Origin: an uncultured Oxalobacteraceae bacterium
GTDB taxonomy: Bacteria; Pseudomonadota; Gammaproteobacteria; Burkholderiales; Burkholderiaceae
Direction: 5' to 3'
Length of the DNA stretch: 39,407 nt
NCBI GenBank assembly: GCA_946479705.1
Contig: CAMLHI010000002.1
Span: 1-39,407 of the forward strand
The first letter of the stretch is position 1. Each line of letters begins with the position of its first letter. Shown here one piece after another: positions 33,112-39,407 of this stretch. The notes under the pieces are model-generated. The model made no database searches and was not told where the DNA came from. It worked only from the letters and a program-made list of their open reading frames with translations. A program made the position numbers and the translations under genes.

Positions 33112-34243
33112 TCAGGGCAGCGGCGACAAGACCGAAAAGGCCTCGCCCCAGAAGCTGCGCAAATCGCGCGAGCAGGGGCAGGTGGTGCGCTCGCGCGACC
33201 TGTCCACCGCGCTCGGCATCCTGGTCAGCCTCAAGCTGTTCGTGCTGCTGCTGCCCGGCTACCTGGCCAGCTTCCGCCAGCTGTTCCGCCTGTGTGTTGC
33301 GCCGCTGGGCAGCGCCGGCTCGCTCGACAACGCGATGAGCACCGTCTTCCTCGGTGCCGCCGGACTGCTGGTCCGCATGCTGCTGCCGCTGTTCGTGGTG
33401 CCGCTGGCGGTCGTGCTCGGGGGCCTGGTGCCGGGCGGCTGGGTGCTGCACTTCGGGCACTGGACGCCGCAGCTGTCGCGCCTTTCGCCCGGCGCCAACC
33501 TCGGGCGCCTCGTCGCGCCCAAGCATGGCTTCGAGCTGGCCACCGCGGTGGCCAAGGCGGCGCTGGTCGGCGCGGTGCTGGTGCACGTGGCGCGCTCTTC
33601 GCTGCGTCACTACGTGCACCTGCAGGGCATGCCGCTCGAGCGCGCCATGCTGGCCGGCGCCGGCCTGATGCTCGACGGCCTGATGGCGATGGTGGCGGTG
33701 TTCGTCATCTTCGCGATCGTCGACGTGCCGGCCCAGGCTTTCTTCTTCGCGCGCAACCAGCGCATGAGCAAGCAGGACATCAAGGACGAGCACAAGAGCT
33801 CCGAAGGCCGTCCCGAGATCAAGCAGCGCGTGCGTCAGCTGCAGCGCCAGATCGCGCGCCGCAGCGTGCGCAAGACGGTGCCGACCGCCGATGTGGTGGT
33901 GGTCAACCCCGAGCATTACGCGGTGGCGCTGAAGTACGACGAGGGGAGGGCGTCGGCGCCCTTCGTTGTGGCCAAGGGCGTGGACGACATGGCGCTGTTC
34001 ATCCGCCAGCTCGCGCAGGAACACCGCATCGAGATCCTGCCGCTGCCGCCGCTGGCGCGCGCCATCTACAACACCAGCCAAGTCAACCAGCAGATTCCGG
34101 TCGCGCTGTACCAGGCCGTATCGCAGGTGCTCAACTACGTGCTGCAGCTGAAGGCCTTCCGCGCCGGCCGCCGCGGCGCGCTGCCGGCCATGCCGCAGGA
34201 GCTTGCCGTGCCATCCCATTTGAGTGAGGTCGTCCCATCATGA
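33104..34243 (+). CDS. flhB: Flagellar export switch protein FlhB
   Basis: 379-aa membrane protein that changes export specificity from hook to filament subunits. N-terminal GDKTEKASPQKLRKSREQGQVVRSRDL is typical, four membrane segments follow, and the cytoplasmic domain has MSKQDIKDEHKSSEGRPEIKQR. The self-cleavage motif, normally NPTH, reads NPEH (residues 268-271, in VVVNPEHYAVALKY). Asn and Pro, the cleavage residues, are kept. Overlaps fliR and flhA by a few bases. Confidence 0.95.
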   Translation: MADQGSGDKTEKASPQKLRKSREQGQVVRSRDLSTALGILVSLKLFVLLLPGYLASFRQLFRLCVAPLGSAGSLDNAMSTVFLGAAGLLVRMLLPLFVVPLAVVLGGLVPGGWVLHFGHWTPQLSRLSPGANLGRLVAPKHGFELATAVAKAALVGAVLVHVARSSLRHYVHLQGMPLERAMLAGAGLMLDGLMAMVAVFVIFAIVDVPAQAFFFARNQRMSKQDIKDEHKSSEGRPEIKQRVRQLQRQIARRSVRKTVPTADVVVVNPEHYAVALKYDEGRASAPFVVAKGVDDMALFIRQLAQEHRIEILPLPPLARAIYNTSQVNQQIPVALYQAVSQVLNYVLQLKAFRAGRRGALPAMPQELAVPSHLSEVVPS

Positions 34244-36327
34244 ATCTGCTGAACCGGCTGGTCGCCGCAATGCGCCGCCACCAGATCGCCACCCCCCTGT
34301 TCCTGCTGGTGATCCTGGCGATGATCATCCTGCCGCTGCCGCCGGTGCTGCTCGATGTGCTGTTTACCTTTAACATCGTACTGGCGATGATCGTGATCCT
34401 GGTCAGCGTGAGCGCCAGGCGGCCGCTCGATTTCTCGGTGTTCCCGACTGTGATCCTGGCCACCACCATGATGCGCCTGACGCTCAATGTCGCGTCAACG
34501 CGCGTGGTGCTGCTCAAGGGCCACGAGGGCACGCACGCCGCCGGCCAGGTGATCGAGGCCTTCGGCAATGTGGTCATCGGCGGCAATTTCGTGGTTGGCC
34601 TGGTGGTGTTCGTGATCCTCATGATCATCAACTTCGTGGTGGTCACCAAGGGCGCGGAGCGGATCTCGGAGGTGTCGGCGCGCTTCACCCTCGACGCGCT
34701 GCCCGGCAAGCAGATGGCGATCGACGCCGACCTGAACGCGGGCCTGATCAACCAGGAGAAGGCCCAGCTGCGGCGCCTGGAAGTGGCGGCCGAGGCGGAC
34801 TTTTACGGGGCCATGGACGGCGCCTCGAAGTTCGTGCGCGGCGACGCTGTCGCCAGCATGCTGATCCTGGTGATCAACATGGTGGGCGGGGTGGCGATCG
34901 GCGCGCTGATGCACCAGCTTTCGTTCGGCGACGCGTTCCGCCAGTACGCGCTGCTGACCATCGGCGACGGCCTGGTGGCGCAGATCCCGGCGCTGCTGCT
35001 GTCGGCCGCGGCGGCCATCCTGGTCACCCGCATCAGCGATTCGGGCACCGTCGAACAGCAGGTCGGCGGCCAGCTGCTGGCCTCGCCCACCGTATTGTTC
35101 AGCGCGGCCGGCATGCTGTTCGCGCTGGCGCTGGTGCCAGGCATGCCGTGGCTGATGTTCATGCTGTTCTCGGCCTTGCTGGCCTTTGTCGGCTGGCGCC
35201 TGGCGCAGCGCGTGACGCAGCCTGAGGGCCAGGACATCGGCGCGATCCAGGCCGCCTTGCGCGACGAGCGCGCGCCCGAACTGGAATGGCAGCACTTGCC
35301 GGCCGTGCCGGCGCTGCAGCTTACGCTCGGCTACAAGCTGGTGGCGCTGATCGAGAAGGAGCAGGGCGAGCCGCTGCAGAAACGCATCAAGGGCGTGCGC
35401 CAGAGCCTGTCGGAATCGATGGGCATCCTGCTGCCGCCGGTGCTGGTGCGCGACGACCTCGGGCTCAAGCCGACCCAGTACGCGGTGGTGCTGGGCGGCA
35501 GCGTGGTGGCGCAGGCCGAAGTGTTCGCCGACCGCCTGATGGCGCTGCCGTCGCCGACCGTGTACGGCCAGATCGATGGCATTCCCGGCGTGGAACCGGC
35601 CTACGGCATGCCGGTGACCTGGATCGAGATGGGCGAGAAGGCCAAGGCGCTCGGCATGGGCTACCAGGTGATCGAGGCGCCCAGCGTGATCGCCACCCAC
35701 GTCTCGAAGCTGATCCGGGACTACCTGCCCGAGCTGTTCCGCCACGAAGACGTGCCGGCCCTGATGGAGCGCCTCGGCGCGCTGGCGCCGAAACTGGCGG
35801 CGGCGCTCGACAAGGCCCTCACGCATACCCAGATGCTGCGCGTGTTCCGCGTGCTGCTGGCCGAGAATGTCTCGCTGAAGGATATCGTGGCGGTGGCCAC
35901 CACCTTGCTCGACAGCTCGGAGACGACCAAGGATCCGATCCTGCTGGCGGCCGAGGTGCGCTGCGCGCTGCGGCGCCAGATCGTCTCCGGCCTGTACGGC
36001 ACGCGCAGCGAGATGCCAGCGTTTAACCTGTCCGGCGAGCTGGAAAACATGCTGCTCGGTGCATTGAACCAGGTGCGCCAGTCCGGCAAGGTGGCGCTTG
36101 ACAACTACCCGATCGACCCGCACCTGCTGTCCCAGCTCCAGCTCAACATGCCGGTCGCGCGCGAACAGATGAAGCAGGCGGCCACGCCGCCGCTGCTGCT
36201 GGTACTGCCGCAGATCCGGCCTCTGCTGGCGCGCTATGCGCGTCTGTTCGCGCCCGGCCTGCACGTCTTGTCGTACAACGAGATTCCCGAAAACCGCGCA
36301 GTGAGCATCATCGGAACGCTCGGATAG
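34240..36327 (+). CDS. flhA: Flagellar export gate protein FlhA
   Basis: 695-aa major subunit of the export gate. The N-terminal half has eight or so membrane segments and the FHIPEP signature region (FVVVTKGAERISEVSARFTLDALPGKQMAID). The C-terminal cytoplasmic half (from about residue 350) forms the nonameric ring that receives chaperone-substrate pairs. It starts by overlap with the flhB stop (ATGA). Its last 20 bp overlap the convergent FliK-domain gene. Confidence 0.97.
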   Translation: MNLLNRLVAAMRRHQIATPLFLLVILAMIILPLPPVLLDVLFTFNIVLAMIVILVSVSARRPLDFSVFPTVILATTMMRLTLNVASTRVVLLKGHEGTHAAGQVIEAFGNVVIGGNFVVGLVVFVILMIINFVVVTKGAERISEVSARFTLDALPGKQMAIDADLNAGLINQEKAQLRRLEVAAEADFYGAMDGASKFVRGDAVASMLILVINMVGGVAIGALMHQLSFGDAFRQYALLTIGDGLVAQIPALLLSAAAAILVTRISDSGTVEQQVGGQLLASPTVLFSAAGMLFALALVPGMPWLMFMLFSALLAFVGWRLAQRVTQPEGQDIGAIQAALRDERAPELEWQHLPAVPALQLTLGYKLVALIEKEQGEPLQKRIKGVRQSLSESMGILLPPVLVRDDLGLKPTQYAVVLGGSVVAQAEVFADRLMALPSPTVYGQIDGIPGVEPAYGMPVTWIEMGEKAKALGMGYQVIEAPSVIATHVSKLIRDYLPELFRHEDVPALMERLGALAPKLAAALDKALTHTQMLRVFRVLLAENVSLKDIVAVATTLLDSSETTKDPILLAAEVRCALRRQIVSGLYGTRSEMPAFNLSGELENMLLGALNQVRQSGKVALDNYPIDPHLLSQLQLNMPVAREQMKQAATPPLLLVLPQIRPLLARYARLFAPGLHVLSYNEIPENRAVSIIGTLG

Positions 36328-36937
36328 CGACCGGCGGCGGGGCCGTGTGCGCCAGCAGCAGCGCGATCTCGGCCATCGCCAGGAACAGGGGCTGCGCCAG
36401 CGCGGCGGCCTGCGCGCCGGTCGGGCAGTGGCGCCACAGGCTGCCGACCGGCAGGCCGCCTGCCACCCTGCAGCGGCGCGGCACCAGGCCGGCGCGCGCG
36501 ATCGCCTCGTGCAGCGCCGGCAGCAGGCCGCGCAGATGCGGCAGTGCGGCCGGCCGGGCCGCCGCGAGCTCGAGGTGGATCGCGCCGCCCACCGCTTCCA
36601 TCTGTGCGGCCACCTGGCCCAGCCCGGGCAGGCTCGCCTCCAGCCGCAGCGCGATGCGCGCGCTGCGCCCGCGCGGCTGGTGCGCCGGCTCGCCGTCGGT
36701 GGCGACCAGTTTCAGCCACAGTGGCTGGCGCCCCCCCGCATGCACGCCGAAACGCCACGGTTCGCCCTGCTGGATGGCCTGGCGCTGGACGGCATGGGTG
36801 CACACCATCGCGCGCCACGACGCGGCCAGCGCGCCGGGGTCGGGGAAGGGCGGGGCCAGCTGGCGCCGCAGCTGCGCCTGGTCCGGCGGCGTCGGCGGCG
36901 CGGGCGGAACTGCGGCGGCGACTTTGTCGAGCACCAT
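36308..36937 (-). CDS. Second FliK-domain protein, next to flagellin
   Basis: 209-aa protein of no recognised name. Residues about 95-160 resemble the Flg_hook C-terminal domain of FliK: IALRLEASLPGLGQVAAQMEAVGGAIHLELAAARPAALPHLRGLLPALHEAIARAGL has the same pattern as LRLEPPNLG and onward in the fliK product of this cluster. The N-terminus is Pro-rich and too short for a usual ruler. No signal peptide or membrane helix. GGAGG lies 7 nt before the ATG. It follows the lafA terminator, so expression by read-through or its own promoter is likely. It could act on FlhB or in a late export step; this is inference. Confidence 0.6.
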   Translation of the reverse strand: MVLDKVAAAVPPAPPTPPDQAQLRRQLAPPFPDPGALAASWRAMVCTHAVQRQAIQQGEPWRFGVHAGGRQPLWLKLVATDGEPAHQPRGRSARIALRLEASLPGLGQVAAQMEAVGGAIHLELAAARPAALPHLRGLLPALHEAIARAGLVPRRCRVAGGLPVGSLWRHCPTGAQAAALAQPLFLAMAEIALLLAHTAPPPVAIRAFR

Positions 36938-36961
36938 GGCGGAACCTCCAGAAAACAGGTG

Positions 36962-36992
36962 AAAAAAAAGCCAACCAGGAAGTCTGGTTGGC
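36962..36992 (-). terminator. Rho-independent terminator of lafA
   Basis: On the minus strand GCCAACCAG-ACTTC-CTGGTTGGC (9-bp perfect stem, 5-nt loop) is followed at once by eight T. It lies 41 bp after the flagellin stop and 25 bp before the next gene, giving mostly monocistronic lafA mRNA. Confidence 0.92.
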
Positions 36993-37033
36993 TCCTGCCG
37001 ATCCCGCCGCAGCGGGCCGCAAGCTGCGCGCGA

Positions 37034-37900
37034 TTACTGCAGCAGCGACATCACCATGCCCGACATGCTGTTGGCCTGCTTGAGCATCGCGGTGCCGGCC
37101 TGGGTCAGCATCTGGTTCGACGTCATGTTCGACGACTCCGTGGCGAAGTCGACGTCCATGATGCGGCCCGATGCGGCGCTCACGTTGGTGCTCATGCTCG
37201 ACAAGTTGTTGTACACGTGGTCGAGGCGGTTCTGCGCCGCGCCCAGTGCCGAACGCACGTTGCCGACGTCGCTGATGGCCGTGCTGATGGCGGTGATGGA
37301 GGCGTTGGCGGCGGCGCCGCTGGCGATTTCAGTGCCGGCCGCGGCGGCCGGCGCGGCGACGTATTTCGCCGACACCGCCAGCAGCGAGGCGCCCACGGTG
37401 GTCATGTCGGCGCTGACGTCGATGCCCATGGTTTCGGCGCTGCTGGCGCCGATCTGGAACGTCATCGCCGCGGCCAGGGTGCCGCCGGCCAGCAGCTTGC
37501 CGCCGCCGAAAGAGGTGTTATTCATCACGTTATAGAGTTCCTTGCCCAGGGCATCGAATTCGGCCTGCATTGCGGCCTGGTCGGAGGTGGTGGAGGAGGC
37601 ATCGGCAGCCTGGGTGGCCAGGTCCTTCATCCGCACCAGCATGTTCTTGACTTCGTCGAAGGCGCCTTCGGCCGTTTGCAGCATCGAGGTACTATTCTGG
37701 GTGTTGCGCATCGCGACGTGCATGCCGCTGACCTGGGTGTTCAGGCGGGTGGCGATCTGCAGGCCGGCAGCATCGTCGGCGGCGGAGTTGATGCGGTAGC
37801 CGGTCGACAGGCGGGTCATCGAGGTCGACAGCGCTTTTTGCGACGAACCGATGGCGTTTTGTGCGGACAGTGCGGATGCGTTGGTGTGCAGGCTCAACAT
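37034..37900 (-). CDS. lafA: Lateral flagellin LafA
   Basis: 288-aa filament subunit. The N-terminal D0/D1 (LSLHTNASALSAQNAIGSSQKALSTSMTRLSTGYRINSAADDAAGLQIATRL) and C-terminal helix (MTSNQMLTQAGTAMLKQANSMSGMVMSLLQ) are conserved; the middle is short and Ala-rich, with little D2/D3. ATG 37900 was chosen because AAAGGAG stands 9 nt upstream; an in-frame start 33 bp earlier lacks one. It is separated from fliD, which often neighbours it, and instead lies after flhA. Divergent from pyrG. No clear sigma-28 promoter was seen. Confidence 0.94.
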   Translation of the reverse strand: MLSLHTNASALSAQNAIGSSQKALSTSMTRLSTGYRINSAADDAAGLQIATRLNTQVSGMHVAMRNTQNSTSMLQTAEGAFDEVKNMLVRMKDLATQAADASSTTSDQAAMQAEFDALGKELYNVMNNTSFGGGKLLAGGTLAAAMTFQIGASSAETMGIDVSADMTTVGASLLAVSAKYVAAPAAAAGTEIASGAAANASITAISTAISDVGNVRSALGAAQNRLDHVYNNLSSMSTNVSAASGRIMDVDFATESSNMTSNQMLTQAGTAMLKQANSMSGMVMSLLQ

Positions 37901-37926
37901 GGTATGGCTCCTTTGGGTTATCCGGT

Positions 37927-37945
37927 GCAACAACGGTGTCGTTGC
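37927..37945. promoter_or_regulatory. Dyad in the lafA leader
   Basis: GCAACAAC-GGT-GTCGTTGC gives an 8-bp stem with one G-T mismatch, 27 bp before the lafA start. It could be a 5' mRNA hairpin that protects or controls the flagellin message, or an operator. Confidence 0.35.
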
Positions 37946-38073
37946 CCTCCCAAGTACAAGACGACCGGCCGGCGCCCGGCATTAAATTCTTTGTGGAAAT
38001 TTTTTTGCGGAAGCGCCGCCCCGTCCGGCTACCCTGGGTAAATTGACAAGGCGCCTGTTCCGGCGCGCTTTAA

Positions 38074-39407
<1,334 letters not shown>

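Noticed and set aside
34495..36264. Long open minus-strand frame opposite flhA
   Set aside because: Shadow of flhA, low-complexity Gln/His/Arg composition.
6163..37900. Search for mobile-element marks at the ends of the flagellar block
   Set aside because: No tRNA, integrase, transposase or flanking direct repeat was seen, so insertion is argued only from gene order.

Overview
The window reads as chromosomal DNA of a GC-rich betaproteobacterium, probably Oxalobacteraceae (Massilia, Duganella or Janthinobacterium type). That placement is an inference from overall GC, codon use, a LexA-controlled dnaE2 and the look of the flanking genes; no marker gene proves it. There is no tRNA, rRNA, CRISPR array, integrase or transposase.

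Left flank (1-5936): the N-terminal part of a TonB-dependent receptor (minus strand, running off the window), a divergent intergenic region with a clear LexA/SOS box, the error-prone DNA polymerase gene dnaE2 (plus), and a small PRC-barrel gene (minus). Two hairpins separate the last two.

Central block (6163-37900): an almost complete flagellar gene set of the lateral (Laf / Flag-2) type. Minus-strand genes from fliE at 29738 downwards are fliE-F-G-H-I-J, then fliD-fliS-fliT-like-fliK-fliL-lafS-lafT-lafU (the order of lafB-C-D-E-F-S-T-U in Vibrio parahaemolyticus), then flgM-flgN and a stand-alone FlgJ-type glucosaminidase. flgA lies alone on the plus strand. The minus strand resumes with flgB-C-D-E-F-G-H-I-J-K-L and a lafW-like gene. 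To the right of fliE, on the plus strand, are fliM-N-P-Q-R and flhB-flhA. After flhA, on the minus strand, come the flagellin gene lafA, a strong terminator and a second FliK-domain gene.

The set encodes export gate, ATPase, MS/P/L rings, rod, hook, junction proteins, cap, filament, C-ring, its own stator pair, its own flagellar sigma factor and an anti-sigma factor. It therefore looks self-sufficient for building and powering a second motor. No chemotaxis genes, no fliO and no sigma-54 activator LafK are present. FliM lacks the N-terminal CheY-binding motif.

Right flank: pyrG (CTP synthase, plus, running off the window) is divergent from lafA. A housekeeping gene on one side and dnaE2/PRC on the other suggest that the flagellar block was inserted as a unit, though no attachment site or duplication is visible.

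Control signals seen: a sigma-70-like promoter with two dyads before fliM, a 10-bp-arm dyad before fliE, a 12-bp direct repeat at the flgB/flgA divergence, and a rho-independent terminator after lafA.
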